From NCBI RefSeq assembly GCF_001426585.1, contig NZ_LMEI01000010.1:335976-399975 (forward strand): 64,000 nt of DNA. The letters run 5' to 3'. The notes under the pieces are model-generated. The model worked only from the letters and a program-made list of their open reading frames with translations, searched no databases and was not told the DNA's origin. Both the position numbers and the translations under genes were made by a program. Positions within the stretch are counted from its first letter, which is position 1, and every line of letters begins with the position of its first letter. This stretch comes from Streptomyces sp. Root431. GTDB taxonomy: Bacteria > Actinomycetota > Actinomycetes > Streptomycetales > Streptomycetaceae. This document shows, piece by piece, positions 50,040 through 59,172 of this stretch.

Positions 50040-52025
50040 GTGCAGCACCAGCCGCCAACAACACCGGTGACCGGGGACGACGGCGTGCCGTCGCAGCCCT
50101 CCGGACGGGACCGCGAGGCCGCGGAGCGGGAAGCGGCGCGGGGCACGGAACGGGACACAGCGCGGGACACAGCGCGGGAAGCGGCGCGACGGGAAGCAGG
50201 GCCGGCGCCCGCCCCCCGGCCCCGGTCCGGCGCCCTCGCCGCGCTCCGCACCCCGGCCGCCCTCAACACCGCCCCGCTCGTCGTCGCCGCCGCGCTCTGG
50301 CTCTGGGCCCTGCCCCGCATCGACTTCCGGAGCATCGAGGAGTTCGGCCTCCTCGACCGCTTCCCCTTCGGCTTCTACGCGTCCCTCGCCGTCCTGACCG
50401 GCGGCTTCGTCCTCACCCTCCGCCGCGCCGGCACCGCGCCCCTCTGGCCCGCCACCTACTGCGCGGCGATGCTCGTCGCCCTCAAGGCGCCGCCCGCGAT
50501 CCTCTACGACACCGTCCGCTACGCCTGGGCGTCCAAGCACGACGCGATCATCAGCAGGCTGCTCACCGAGGGCACCGTCCACCCCGGGCGGGAGCTCTCC
50601 GGCGGCATGTCCGCCTACGACCAGTGGCCCGGCTTCTTCTCCCTCGACGCGGCCCTCGTCCGCGCCTTCGGCGTCGACGCGGCCGCCTCCTTCATCAACT
50701 GGGCCCCGGTCGCGCTCGGTCTGCTCACCGTGCCCGTCCTCATCCTCGTCTACCGCACCTTCAGTGACGACTGGCGGCTCGTGTGGACCGGTGTGTGGAT
50801 CTTCCAGCTGGCGAACTGGGTCGGCCAGGACTACCTCTCCCCGCAGGGCTTCTCCTACCTGCTCTACCTCACCGTCTTCGCCGTCGTCGTCCGGCACTTC
50901 GTCCTGCCCGGCTCGGCGGGCGCGCTCCGCGACCGCTCCGCGCTCGACCCGGCCGCCGCGGCCGTCCCGCCGCCCACGACGACCCGGCAGCGCGCGGTCG
51001 CCGTCCTCTTCCTCGTCCCGATCATCGCCACCATCAACGCCTCGCACCAGCTCACCCCCGTGATGCTGTGCGCGAGCCTCTTCGCCCTCTGCCTCACCCG
51101 CCGCTACCGCAACCTCGGGCTCCTCGCCACGACCGGCCTGATCATGCTGGTCTGGAACCTCACCATGGGCCGGGAGCTCTTCCTCGAAACCCTCGGAACC
51201 CTGCGCGAGAAGGCCGGCGACCTCCTCGGCAACTCCCGCCCCGGCTTCGCCGGCGACCCCACCGGCCCCGGACCGGAGCTCGTCGGCAGCGCCAACGTCC
51301 TGATGGTCCTCGCCCTCGGCGGGCTCGCCGTCGCCGCCGTACTGCTCCGCCGCAAGCTCGCCCGCAGCGCCCTGCCGCTCGTCCTCGCCGCCGCGGCGCC
51401 CCTCCCGATGTTCGCCGTCAACGACTACGGCGGCGAGATGATCTTCCGGGTCTACCTCTTCGGCCTGCCCGGCTCGGCCTTCTTCGCCGCCGCCGCGCTC
51501 GTCCCCGCCGTCGGGGCCGCGAGCCGCGCCGCCGCGATCGCCCGCCGCACGGCCGCCGTCGCCCTGCCCGTCACCCTCGTCGCCCTGCTCGCCGGCTTCC
51601 TGCCCTCGTACTACGGCAAGGAGGGCATGCACTACGCGCCGCCCGGCGAGACCGCGCTCACGCGCCGCGCCTTCGACCGGGCGCCCGAAGGGGCCCTGAT
51701 CCTCGCCGCGACCGGAGCCTTCGCCGACTCGTACTACCGCTACGACCACTACGAGCGCTGGTTCTTCACCGAGCAGGAGGTCGACGAGAACCTCCGCATG
51801 CTGAAGGACCCGGCGACCTACCTCGCCGGCGGCATCCCCGCGGGCCGCCCGGCGTACGTGATCCTCACCCCCACCCAGGGCGAGGCCGTCATCGGCGAGG
51901 GCTACCTCCCGGAGGGCGGCTTCGACACCCTCCGCGACGCGCTCAAGAGATCACCGCTCTTCGCCGTCGTGGAAGAGAGCCCGTACGGACTCGTCCTCCG
52001 CTACCGGCCCACCACCACCGGCTGA
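50040..52025 (+). CDS. Large polytopic membrane protein, probable GT-C-like glycosyltransferase
   Basis: 661 residues from the GTG at 50040, with GGGGGGAGAG upstream. The first 75 residues are polar, with a repeated Ala/Arg/Glu/Asp pattern. About 11-12 hydrophobic helices follow (for example LNTAPLVVAAALWLWALP, FYASLAVLTGGFVLTL, LVVAAA-type later segments), and a soluble C-terminal region (GYLPEGGFDTLRDALKRSPLFAVVEESPYGLVLRY). The layout resembles GT39/GT-C polyprenyl-sugar-using enzymes but I cannot point to the catalytic acidic residues. By context it assembles or transfers surface polysaccharide. Confidence 0.75.
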   Translation: MQHQPPTTPVTGDDGVPSQPSGRDREAAEREAARGTERDTARDTAREAARREAGPAPAPRPRSGALAALRTPAALNTAPLVVAAALWLWALPRIDFRSIEEFGLLDRFPFGFYASLAVLTGGFVLTLRRAGTAPLWPATYCAAMLVALKAPPAILYDTVRYAWASKHDAIISRLLTEGTVHPGRELSGGMSAYDQWPGFFSLDAALVRAFGVDAAASFINWAPVALGLLTVPVLILVYRTFSDDWRLVWTGVWIFQLANWVGQDYLSPQGFSYLLYLTVFAVVVRHFVLPGSAGALRDRSALDPAAAAVPPPTTTRQRAVAVLFLVPIIATINASHQLTPVMLCASLFALCLTRRYRNLGLLATTGLIMLVWNLTMGRELFLETLGTLREKAGDLLGNSRPGFAGDPTGPGPELVGSANVLMVLALGGLAVAAVLLRRKLARSALPLVLAAAAPLPMFAVNDYGGEMIFRVYLFGLPGSAFFAAAALVPAVGAASRAAAIARRTAAVALPVTLVALLAGFLPSYYGKEGMHYAPPGETALTRRAFDRAPEGALILAATGAFADSYYRYDHYERWFFTEQEVDENLRMLKDPATYLAGGIPAGRPAYVILTPTQGEAVIGEGYLPEGGFDTLRDALKRSPLFAVVEESPYGLVLRYRPTTTG

Positions 52026-52096
52026 CCCGGCACGCCCGGCACACACCCGGACCGCCCGCGAACACGCACACCCGCACGCACGAGGAGTAGGTAGCC

Positions 52097-52546
52097 ATGG
52101 CCGGCCCACGTCTGACCCCGCGAGTCCAGCGCAGAGCCGCCCTCGCGGCCTCCGGATGGATCGCCCTCGCCGCCACCGCGTTCCCCGGCGGCTCCCCGCT
52201 GCGCTGGATCCCCATCCTCGCGTTCGTCGTCCTCGCGCCGGGCCTCGCGCTGCTGCTCCCGCAGCCCCTCGGGCTGCGGCCCGGCGCCCGCCTGGAGGCC
52301 CTGGCGCTCGCCGCGCCCGTCAGCCTCTCCGTGGCCACGCTCACCGCGACCGCCCTGTTCCTGACGAAGGCCTTCTCGCTCACCGCCTTCCTCGTCGCCC
52401 TCGCCCTCTTCGTGAGCGTCGCCGCCACCCTGCCCGGGGTGCCCCTGCCCGCCGCCACGCGCGGCGCCGTCGAACGGGACGGCGCCCGCACCTCCGGGGG
52501 GCTCACGGCCCGGTTCCGCAAACGAAGGACCGGTGGAGGCGCATGA
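52097..52546 (+). CDS. Small membrane protein in polysaccharide cluster
   Basis: 149 residues from the ATG at 52097. Four hydrophobic stretches can be drawn (AALAASGWIALAATAFPG, WIPILAFVVLAPGLALLLP, LEALALAAPVSLSVATLTATALF, LTAFLVALALFVSVAATL), followed by a basic C-terminal tail. No family assigned. Its stop overlaps the GH26 start (ATGA), implying coupled expression with it. Confidence 0.7.
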   Translation: MAGPRLTPRVQRRAALAASGWIALAATAFPGGSPLRWIPILAFVVLAPGLALLLPQPLGLRPGARLEALALAAPVSLSVATLTATALFLTKAFSLTAFLVALALFVSVAATLPGVPLPAATRGAVERDGARTSGGLTARFRKRRTGGGA

Positions 52547-53604
52547 CCGGGCGCCACGGCAGGGGCGACCCCTGGGCCCGGCTCGCCATCGCCCTCGCCG
52601 CCGTCGGCGCGCTGACCGCCGGCATAGGCGTCTGGTCGACCCTCTCCGAGGACGACGACCGCTGCGCGCCCGACACCCTGCTCGTCGCACCGTGCGGCGC
52701 CTGGTGGGGCGCGTACATCCCGTACGACAAGGACAGTTCGCTCACCCGGCCGGTGTACGCCTTCGAGAAGAAGATCGGCCGCAGGCTCGACCTCGTCTAC
52801 ACGTACCACGACATGTCGGGGAGCAAGGCCGACGGCGAGCTGCTCACCCCCGACGAGCGGGAGCTCGGCCGCGACCGGCTCCTCATGCTCGCCTGGGAGT
52901 CCACGGTGTGGACCGAGAAGCACCACGCCGACTGGACCGAGAAGCAGCTGGGCTGGAAGAACATCGCCGCCGGCACCTACGACACCTCGGTCATCGACCC
53001 GCAGGCCCTCCGGATCAAGGAATACGGCAAGCGGGTCTTCTTCGCCTTCGACCAGGAGGCCGACTTCCGCATCGAGCAGGGCGCCGGGACCCCGGAGGAG
53101 TACGTCGCCGCCTACCGCCACGTCCGGGACCGCTTCCAGAAGCTGGGCGTCACCAACGTCGTATGGGTCTGGACCGTCTCCGGCTGGCTCGGCAACGCCG
53201 CCCTGATGAAGCGGCTCTACCCCGGCGACGCCTACGTCGACTGGCTCGGCATGGACCAGTACAACTACTACCTCTGCCACAAGTCGCCGAACTGGCTCGA
53301 CTTCGACAAGAGCCAACGCCCCAGCTACGACTGGCTCCGGAAGAACATCTCCGCCGACAAGCCCGTCATGCTCTCCGAGTTCGCCACCGCCCCCGACCCG
53401 AAACGGCCCGAGCGGCAGCGCGACTGGTACAAGGAGATCCCCGGGGTGGCGCCGACACTGCCGGAGGCGAAGGCGTACGTGCACTGGAACCGCGCCGTGC
53501 CCGGGCCCGGTTGTGACCTGACGGTCGACTCCGGGCCGGGCCTTGAGGGGTACCGGATCGCCGGCCGGGACCCGTACTTCAAGCAGCCCCTACCGCGCCG
53601 CTGA
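52543..53604 (+). CDS. GH26-family glycoside hydrolase (mannanase-like), membrane-anchored or secreted
   Basis: 353 residues from the ATG at 52543. N-terminal hydrophobic segment ARLAIALAAVGALTAGIGVWSTL acts as signal or anchor. The core resembles GH26: GAYIPYDKD, LVYTYHDMSGSKADG, RVFFAFDQEADF with a candidate acid/base Glu, GWLGNAALMKRLYPGDAYVDWLGMDQYNYY, and PVMLSEFATAPD with a candidate nucleophile Glu. The family cleaves beta-mannan or related beta-glycans. Its place next to polymer-making genes suggests a role in trimming or releasing the self polysaccharide rather than in feeding. Confidence 0.85.
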   Translation: MTGRHGRGDPWARLAIALAAVGALTAGIGVWSTLSEDDDRCAPDTLLVAPCGAWWGAYIPYDKDSSLTRPVYAFEKKIGRRLDLVYTYHDMSGSKADGELLTPDERELGRDRLLMLAWESTVWTEKHHADWTEKQLGWKNIAAGTYDTSVIDPQALRIKEYGKRVFFAFDQEADFRIEQGAGTPEEYVAAYRHVRDRFQKLGVTNVVWVWTVSGWLGNAALMKRLYPGDAYVDWLGMDQYNYYLCHKSPNWLDFDKSQRPSYDWLRKNISADKPVMLSEFATAPDPKRPERQRDWYKEIPGVAPTLPEAKAYVHWNRAVPGPGCDLTVDSGPGLEGYRIAGRDPYFKQPLPRR

Positions 53605-53610
53605 CGACTC

Positions 53611-55746
53611 CTAACGCCGCCCCGCCGCCAGACCGCGGAAGGCGCAGACCGCCATCGTGGCCCCGGCCAGGCCCAGGAAGAGCGGGAGCGGGGCGGCGGC
53701 GAAGGCCTGCTGGCCCGCCCAGCCGGCCCAGACGAGCACCCACACCACCCCGGCCGTGACCCGCTCGCCCACGCCCAGCACCCGCAGCAGCAGGGCCGCG
53801 AGCAACAGGCACAGCGCCTGCAGCACGATCGGGGCCGCCGAGCTCGCCGACTCGCCGGTCCCACCGAGGAGTTCCGCGCCCGGACCGCCCGCCTCCGCCG
53901 GCCGCAGGCCCAGCAGCGGCGGCGCGGTGTGCAGCGCGAGGAACGTGGCGAGCAGGACCGTTCCGGCGAAAGCCGGCCGGAAGACGCGGAGACCGACGGC
54001 GGCGCCCTGGAGGGCGACGAGCAACAGCCCCGCGAGGAGCGTGACCGGCGGGAGCGCGGTCAGCAGACCCGTCCCGGAGAGCCGCTCCACGTCCAGCACG
54101 CCGGTTCCGGCGAGCGGGAGCCAGAACAGCACGGCGGCCAGACCCAGGCACAGCCAGAGCCCCAGCAGGAGCCGGCTCGCCGCCCGGTCCGGCGCGTCCG
54201 GCCGGTCCGCGGCTCCCGCCTCCCGCCGCACGGGGGCGACCGCCGGCCCGTCCGTCCGCTGCCGCGGTACGTACACGGGGATGCCGAACGCCGGCGTCAC
54301 CGAGTCGTGCGTCCCCCGCAGATAGGCGCTCTCCCGCGCCCAGTTCGTGCCGTACCCGTCCTCCGCGCGCTCCTTCACCCGCGCGGCGGCCCGCGCCCCC
54401 TCGGACGGCACCCGGCCCTTGAGCGTGGCCCGCAGGCCCGGCACGGTCACCACCGCCATCAGCGTCATCGAGCCGAGGACGGCCCACCCCGCACCGGCGA
54501 TGCCGTACGGCCCCAGGAGGACGACCGCGCTGCCGAGCACCAGGACGCACATCGCGCCCTGGAGGGCGGCGAGCATGCCCGTACGCCCCTGGACGCGCAG
54601 CACCCCGATGTACAGCTCGACGGCGACCCGCGGGAGCGCGGCGGCGGCGAGCAGCCGCAGCACCGTCGTGCCGTTCTCGGCGTAGTCCTCGCCGAAGGGC
54701 GTCAGGAGCACCGGCGCGAGCACGACGAGCACGAACACGACGGGCACGAGCAGCAGCACCATGCGGCGCAGCGCGCCCCGCACGCCCTCGGCGAGGGACT
54801 CGGGGCTGTGCGAGGCGTGCGCGGTGAGCGAGGAGGCCATGTTGATGGCCATGAACTCCATCGTGCCGCCGACGGTGTACGCCGTGTAGAAGAAGGCGTT
54901 GTGGGCGGCGTCGAAACGGACCGCGACCATCATCGGCAGCAGGCTGATCATCAGCAGGCTGAAGATCGAGCCGACGGAGTCCCCGGCGAGGAAACGGCCG
55001 ATCTCGCGCATCGTCGGCGGCTCGCGGTCCCGGTCGGCGTGCGCCTGCCGGGGGATCAGACGCCGGAAGACGAGCCAGCCGACCGGCACCACGGAGAGCG
55101 CGATCGCCGCCGCCCAGGAGACGAAGACGCCGAGCACCGGCAGCCCGACGGCGAGGACGACGAGCAGCACGAGCTTGCCGAGCGAGAAGACGGCGTTGCC
55201 GACGGGCACCCAGATCGCCCGTCTGAGCCCCGTGAGGACCGCGTCCTGGAGGGTGAGCAGCGCCCAGCCGATGCTGGCGGCCGTGAAGAAGATCCCGGCG
55301 GACACGGTGCCGAGCGGGGCGTACGACGGTCCCCACCAGTCCAGGGTGAGCAGGAAGACGCCGCAGGCGACGCCCACGACCGCCGTGCTCACCAGGTAGA
55401 GGCGGACCACGAGCGGCCCGGTGGCACGCCCGGCCCGGGGCACATACCGGACGACGGCGCCGGTCAGCGTCGTCGCCGTGAGGGAGGCGAGCATCCGCTG
55501 GGCGGCGATGGCGGCGGAGCCCTGGCCGACCGCCTCCTCCGTGTAGTAGCGGGCCGCGACCAGCCAGAAGCCGAGCCCGAGGGCGGCGGAGACGCCGGTG
55601 GAGAGCATCAGCGCGTAGGCGTTGCGGAACATGGAGCGGTCGCCGTCGGCCTGCGTCCCGGTCTTCGCCTCGGGCTCGGCGGCCTCCGCCGTGGACTCTG
55701 CGGCCGCCGGGTCGTCCGTCGCCCGCAGCCGTACGGTGTCGGTCAC
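53611..55746 (-). CDS. Oligosaccharide flippase (Wzx/MATE-type) with extended C-terminus
   Basis: 711 residues from the GTG at 55746, overlapping the aminotransferase stop by 4 bp. A polar N-terminal 40 residues is followed by FRNAYALMLSTGVSAALGLGFWLVAARYYTEEAVGQGSAAIA, the typical polysaccharide-synthase (PST/MurJ-like) opening, and about 12 helices. A loop near residue 445-520 carries a charged segment, then about six more hydrophobic helices. The extra C-terminal half is unusual for Wzx (usually about 450 residues) and may be an O-antigen-ligase-like or regulatory part. It should move lipid-linked repeat units across the membrane. Confidence 0.85.
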   Translation of the reverse strand: MTDTVRLRATDDPAAAESTAEAAEPEAKTGTQADGDRSMFRNAYALMLSTGVSAALGLGFWLVAARYYTEEAVGQGSAAIAAQRMLASLTATTLTGAVVRYVPRAGRATGPLVVRLYLVSTAVVGVACGVFLLTLDWWGPSYAPLGTVSAGIFFTAASIGWALLTLQDAVLTGLRRAIWVPVGNAVFSLGKLVLLVVLAVGLPVLGVFVSWAAAIALSVVPVGWLVFRRLIPRQAHADRDREPPTMREIGRFLAGDSVGSIFSLLMISLLPMMVAVRFDAAHNAFFYTAYTVGGTMEFMAINMASSLTAHASHSPESLAEGVRGALRRMVLLLVPVVFVLVVLAPVLLTPFGEDYAENGTTVLRLLAAAALPRVAVELYIGVLRVQGRTGMLAALQGAMCVLVLGSAVVLLGPYGIAGAGWAVLGSMTLMAVVTVPGLRATLKGRVPSEGARAAARVKERAEDGYGTNWARESAYLRGTHDSVTPAFGIPVYVPRQRTDGPAVAPVRREAGAADRPDAPDRAASRLLLGLWLCLGLAAVLFWLPLAGTGVLDVERLSGTGLLTALPPVTLLAGLLLVALQGAAVGLRVFRPAFAGTVLLATFLALHTAPPLLGLRPAEAGGPGAELLGGTGESASSAAPIVLQALCLLLAALLLRVLGVGERVTAGVVWVLVWAGWAGQQAFAAAPLPLFLGLAGATMAVCAFRGLAAGRR

Positions 55747-56942
55747 CGGGCGCCGCCGGGGGCCTCCGACAGGCGGGCGGGGCGGGTCCCGGCCGCGCGC
55801 AGCACACCGAGGACCTCGTCCGCGCGGCGCGGGTCCACCGGCAGGGCGTGCCGGGCGAACCGGGCGGCGGCCTCCGGCGCGGGGGAGAGGTCGGTGAACG
55901 CCTCGCCCGCGTAGCCGTCGAGCGGCGGATCGTAGATGTAGCCGGTGGTGATCCGGCGCCGGGCGAGGGCGGCGATCGCCGCGTCCCGGTCCTCGACGAG
56001 CAGCGGCACCCGGAACAGCGGCTGGGCCGGCGCGTCCTGAGCCGCCCCGGGCGTGCCGTACTCGCTCGACAGGAGCCGGGCCGTGCCCGCGCGGTGGGCG
56101 GCGAGGACGCCGTCGAGCCGGGCCAGCTTCCGGGTGGTGCGGCGGAGCCGCCCGGGGCCCGGCCGGAGCCGGTAGGCGTGCATGTCGACCCGGACCCAGG
56201 AGTGGAAGGGGTCGAGCGCGGGCGCCGCCGGCAGGGCCCGCCGCAGCTCGTCGGCGCGGAGCGGCATCCGGATCTCCTCCCGCTCCTCCATCCCGAGCAG
56301 CCGTACCGCCGCGCGCGCGGCCCGGACGAGCCGCGTGCCGCGCAGGGCGGCCTCCGCGTACGGCCGCGCCAGGTAGGCGAGTTCGTCGACCGTACGCGTC
56401 GGGTGCAGCAACGCGTCGCGCGCGGCCGCGAGTTCCTCGCGCAGCGCCGGGTCGGCGAGGGCGAGGAAGCCGCCGGTCTTGGCCGCGGTGTGCTTCGAGA
56501 GACTGAAGACGGACGCCTCGCCGTACGTGCCGACCGGGCGCCCGCCGACGGTGGAGCCGATCGCGTGGGCGGCGTCCTCGATCAGCGGGATGCCGAGCCG
56601 GTCGCAGTGGGCCCGCAGCTCCGGTGCCGGGTCGGGATTCCCGTACAGATTGGTCGTGAGGACGGCGGACAGGCCGCGCCAGACGGACTCGGGGACGGCC
56701 GCCGTGTCGATCGAGCCGTCCCGGGGGTCGAGCGGGGCCTGCACCGGGCGGAGTCCGGCGGCGAGCACGACGAAGAAGATGACGTCGTCGTTGACCGGCG
56801 ACATCAGCACCCGGCCGCCGGGCTCGCACCAGTGGCGCAGCGCGAGGTAGAGACCGAGGCGGCACGACGGCACGTAGAGGCACTCCCTGCCCCCGAGCCG
56901 GTCGCGCATCCGCCCTTCCAGTTCCGCGTACGCAGAAACCAT
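55743..56942 (-). CDS. DegT/DnrJ/EryC1/StrS-family aminotransferase
   Basis: 399 residues from the ATG at 56942, with GGGGGG upstream. PLP Lys in FSLSKHTAAKTGG, the Asp-His motif IEDAAHAIGS, and MSPVNDDVIFFVVLAAGLRPV near the N-terminus. Such enzymes aminate keto-sugar nucleotides to give amino-sugars for polysaccharides or antibiotics. It is followed by the flippase gene in the same operon, so the product probably feeds the surface polysaccharide made by the genes on the opposite strand. Confidence 0.88.
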   Translation of the reverse strand: MVSAYAELEGRMRDRLGGRECLYVPSCRLGLYLALRHWCEPGGRVLMSPVNDDVIFFVVLAAGLRPVQAPLDPRDGSIDTAAVPESVWRGLSAVLTTNLYGNPDPAPELRAHCDRLGIPLIEDAAHAIGSTVGGRPVGTYGEASVFSLSKHTAAKTGGFLALADPALREELAAARDALLHPTRTVDELAYLARPYAEAALRGTRLVRAARAAVRLLGMEEREEIRMPLRADELRRALPAAPALDPFHSWVRVDMHAYRLRPGPGRLRRTTRKLARLDGVLAAHRAGTARLLSSEYGTPGAAQDAPAQPLFRVPLLVEDRDAAIAALARRRITTGYIYDPPLDGYAGEAFTDLSPAPEAAARFARHALPVDPRRADEVLGVLRAAGTRPARLSEAPGGAR

Positions 56943-56969
56943 GTGATTCCCCCCTGAATCCCCGGGCTC

Positions 56970-56998
56970 AATGTGGCCCAATCCGGACGGCGCGTCAA
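56970..56998 (-). promoter_or_regulatory. Predicted promoter of the aminotransferase-flippase operon
   Basis: On the minus strand TTGACG (56993-56998) and CACATT (56970-56975), 17 bp apart. Confidence 0.5.
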
Positions 56999-57023
56999 CA
57001 AGGCCTCCGGGTCACGCGGTTGG

Positions 57024-57122
57024 CTCTCCGCGTGGTCATGCGGAAGGGCCCGTCCGGGCCTCTCCACGTGGTCGTGCGGAAGGGCCCGTCCGGGTCGTCA
57101 GACCGTGAACGGGCCCTTTCCT
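57024..57122. terminator. Tandem-duplicated half-terminator downstream of the sigma factor gene
   Basis: A 36-bp unit is repeated in tandem (57024-57059 and 57060-57095), each copy containing GCGGAAGGGCCCGTCCGGG. The second copy pairs with ACGGGCCCTTTCC near 57109-57121 to make a hairpin. The two copies offer alternative partners for the single right arm. This serves the sigma gene, which ends at 57158 on the minus strand. Confidence 0.6.
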
Positions 57123-57157
57123 CGGCCATCTTGACGGCTCGGGGAAGCCGGCGGAGG

Positions 57158-58054
57158 TCATTCCTCCAGAGTGAGGCCGCGGCGCAGCCTGGCGAGCGTG
57201 CGGGAGAGCAGCCGCGAGACGTGCATCTGCGAGATGCCGAGCTCCGCGCCGATCTCCGACTGGGTCAGGCCGGTGACGAAGCGGAGGGAGAGGATGTGCC
57301 GGTCGCGGGCGGGCAGCGAGGCGATCATCGGCTTGAGGGAGGCGATGTACTCGATCCCGGTGAGCCCGTCGTCCTCGTAGCCGAGCCGGTCGGCGAGCGA
57401 GTTGTCCCCGCTGCCGGCCTCGTCCTCCTCGGTCCTGGCGTCCAGCGAGCTCGCGGTGTACGCGTTGCTGGCGGTCATGCCCTCGACGACCTCCTCCGGG
57501 GAGATCCCGAGCTCCGCCGCGAGTTCGGCGACGGTGGGGGCGCGGTCGAGGCGCTGGGCGAGCGCGTCGCCGACCCTCGCGAGGTCGAGCCGGAGCTCCT
57601 GGAGCCTGCGGGGCACGTGCACGGACCACGAGGTGTCGCGGAAGAACCGCTTGATCTCGCCGATGATGGTCGGCATCGCGAAGGTCGGGAACTCGACGCC
57701 GCGGGTCAGTTCGAAGCGGTCGATCGCCTTGATGAGGCCGATCGTGCCGACCTGGACGATGTCCTCCATCGGCTCGCTGCGGCTGCCGAACCGGGCGGCG
57801 GCGAACTTCACGAGGGCCAGGTTGAGTTCGACGAGCGTGTTGCGGACGTACGCGTGGTCGTGGGTGCCCTCCTCCAGTACGGCGAGCCGCGCGAAGAGCT
57901 GCTTCGACAGGGCGCGCGCGTCGACCGCGCCGATGCGGTCGAGGGGTACGTCGGGCAGGTCGGGGACGGCTGTGCGCTGGGTGGGCAGGTGGTCGAGGGG
58001 GACTGCTGCCGACGGCGCGTCGGGGGTACGCGGAACGTCGAGCCGGGGTGACAT
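57158..58054 (-). CDS. sigI: RNA polymerase sigma factor, SigB/SigF family (probably SigI)
   Basis: 298 residues. Region 2: LNLALVKFAAARFGSRSEPMEDIVQVGTIGLIKAIDRFELTRGVEFPTFAMPTIIGEIKRFFRD. Region 3: RDTSWSVHVPRRLQELRLDLARVGDALAQ. Region 4 helix-turn-helix: LPARDRHILSLRFVTGLTQSEIGAELGISQMHVSRLLSRTLARLRRGL. These are general-stress type sigma factors kept inactive by an anti-sigma kinase. The divergent STAS and HATPase genes probably provide that control. I name it sigI from the local arrangement, which resembles the known sigI region; the symbol is tentative. Confidence 0.88.
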   Translation of the reverse strand: MSPRLDVPRTPDAPSAAVPLDHLPTQRTAVPDLPDVPLDRIGAVDARALSKQLFARLAVLEEGTHDHAYVRNTLVELNLALVKFAAARFGSRSEPMEDIVQVGTIGLIKAIDRFELTRGVEFPTFAMPTIIGEIKRFFRDTSWSVHVPRRLQELRLDLARVGDALAQRLDRAPTVAELAAELGISPEEVVEGMTASNAYTASSLDARTEEDEAGSGDNSLADRLGYEDDGLTGIEYIASLKPMIASLPARDRHILSLRFVTGLTQSEIGAELGISQMHVSRLLSRTLARLRRGLTLEE

Positions 58055-58285
58055 GGGTCTCCTTCGTCGTTCTTCTGCTGCGGTTTGCGGCGCCTCCGAG
58101 GCCGTTGTATCGGGTGTTCCTTAGGTGTTCTCTTCTAGCCCTACCTGGTCAACCGCGATGGTTGCAAGTGCCAATAATCCGTTTTGGGCAGGTTTGTGTG
58201 GGCCGTGTGTGCACGGAAGGGTGCCCCGCTTGTAGGGTTCGACGGACGTCAGTCGGCATCCGCGAGAGCGAGAAGAGGCACGGCC

Positions 58286-58657
58286 ATGGACCGCCAGCAC
58301 ATCGGCAGCGCGCAACCCGCGCGCCTGCGGGTCGAGGTCCGGAGCGTGGACGCGGCGAGCGAACTCCTCACACCCGTGGGTGAGCTGGATCACCACACCG
58401 CCGAACTGCTGCGCGCCCCGCTGGACGCCGCGCTCGACGCGGGCCGGTCGCGGCTCGTCGTCGACTGCGCGGGCCTCGACTTCTGCGACTCGACCGGGCT
58501 CAACGTGCTGCTCGGCGCCCGGCTGAGGGCGGACGCCGCGGGTGGCGGGGTCCATCTGGTGGGGATGCGGCCGGCGGTCGCCAGGGTGTTCCACATCACC
58601 GGTGCCGAGGCCGTCTTCACCCTGCACGACACGCTCGACACGGCCCTCCCCGGTTGA
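58286..58657 (+). CDS. STAS-domain anti-sigma factor antagonist
   Basis: 123 residues from the ATG at 58286. STAS fold: ELLTPVGELDHHTAELLRAPLDAAL, and the phosphorylation site FCDSTGLNVLLGARLRA, where Ser in DSTG is the target. Dephosphorylated STAS proteins bind the anti-sigma kinase and free the sigma factor. It is divergent from the sigma factor gene and in the same direction as the HATPase gene, forming a compact partner-switching set. Confidence 0.92.
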   Translation: MDRQHIGSAQPARLRVEVRSVDAASELLTPVGELDHHTAELLRAPLDAALDAGRSRLVVDCAGLDFCDSTGLNVLLGARLRADAAGGGVHLVGMRPAVARVFHITGAEAVFTLHDTLDTALPG

Positions 58658-58752
58658 GGCGGGCGGGCCCGTCCGGCAACCGGCGCCCGCACACCCTGTT
58701 CGACCCGCACGTCCCGCCCCTCTGTCTCGTCAATCGGTGAGGTGAAGCGCTG

Positions 58753-59172
58753 ATGGACCAAGCTTCCGACGTCCGTACGCTCGCCCTCGGCGAGACCAGC
58801 GGCACCGTGCCGCTCGCCCGTGACTTCACACGGTCGGCGCTCCAGGAGTGGGGCTGGCTCCCGGCCGCGACCGCGGACCGCAGGGCCGCCGCGGAGGACG
58901 TCCTGCTCGTCGTCTCCGAACTCGTCACCAACGCCTGCCTCCACGCCGAGGGCCCCGAGCGCCTGCGCGTCCTGCGCGGCCCCGACGTCGTCCGCCTCGA
59001 AGTCACCGACCGAGGCGCCGGCCAGCCCGCCCCCCGCACCCCCCACCGCTCCGGACGCCCCGGCGGTCACGGCATGTTCATCGTCCAGCGCCTCTGCCTG
59101 GACTGGGGCATCGACCGCACCCCCGGCGCCCCCGGCAAAACGGTCTGGGCCGAACTGGCCGCACCCGCCTAG
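58753..59172 (+). CDS. HATPase anti-sigma serine kinase (SpoIIAB/RsbW-like)
   Basis: 139 residues from the ATG at 58753, with GGTGAGGTGAAG upstream. HATPase_c motifs: N-box VVSELVTNACLHA, G1-box EVTDRGAGQP, G2-box GGHGMFIVQRLC. The family binds sigma factor and phosphorylates its STAS partner. In this layout it is the likely inhibitor of the adjacent sigma factor. Alternative: a generic regulatory ATPase of the many Streptomyces RsbW-like proteins. Confidence 0.9.
   Translation: MDQASDVRTLALGETSGTVPLARDFTRSALQEWGWLPAATADRRAAAEDVLLVVSELVTNACLHAEGPERLRVLRGPDVVRLEVTDRGAGQPAPRTPHRSGRPGGHGMFIVQRLCLDWGIDRTPGAPGKTVWAELAAPA

Noticed and set aside
58055..58285. SigB-type promoter (GTTT followed by GGGTA at about 15 bp) between the sigma and STAS genes
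   Set aside because: Partial matches exist, but the spacing between GTTT and GGGTG is about 23 bp, too long for the consensus; no convincing pair was found on either strand.
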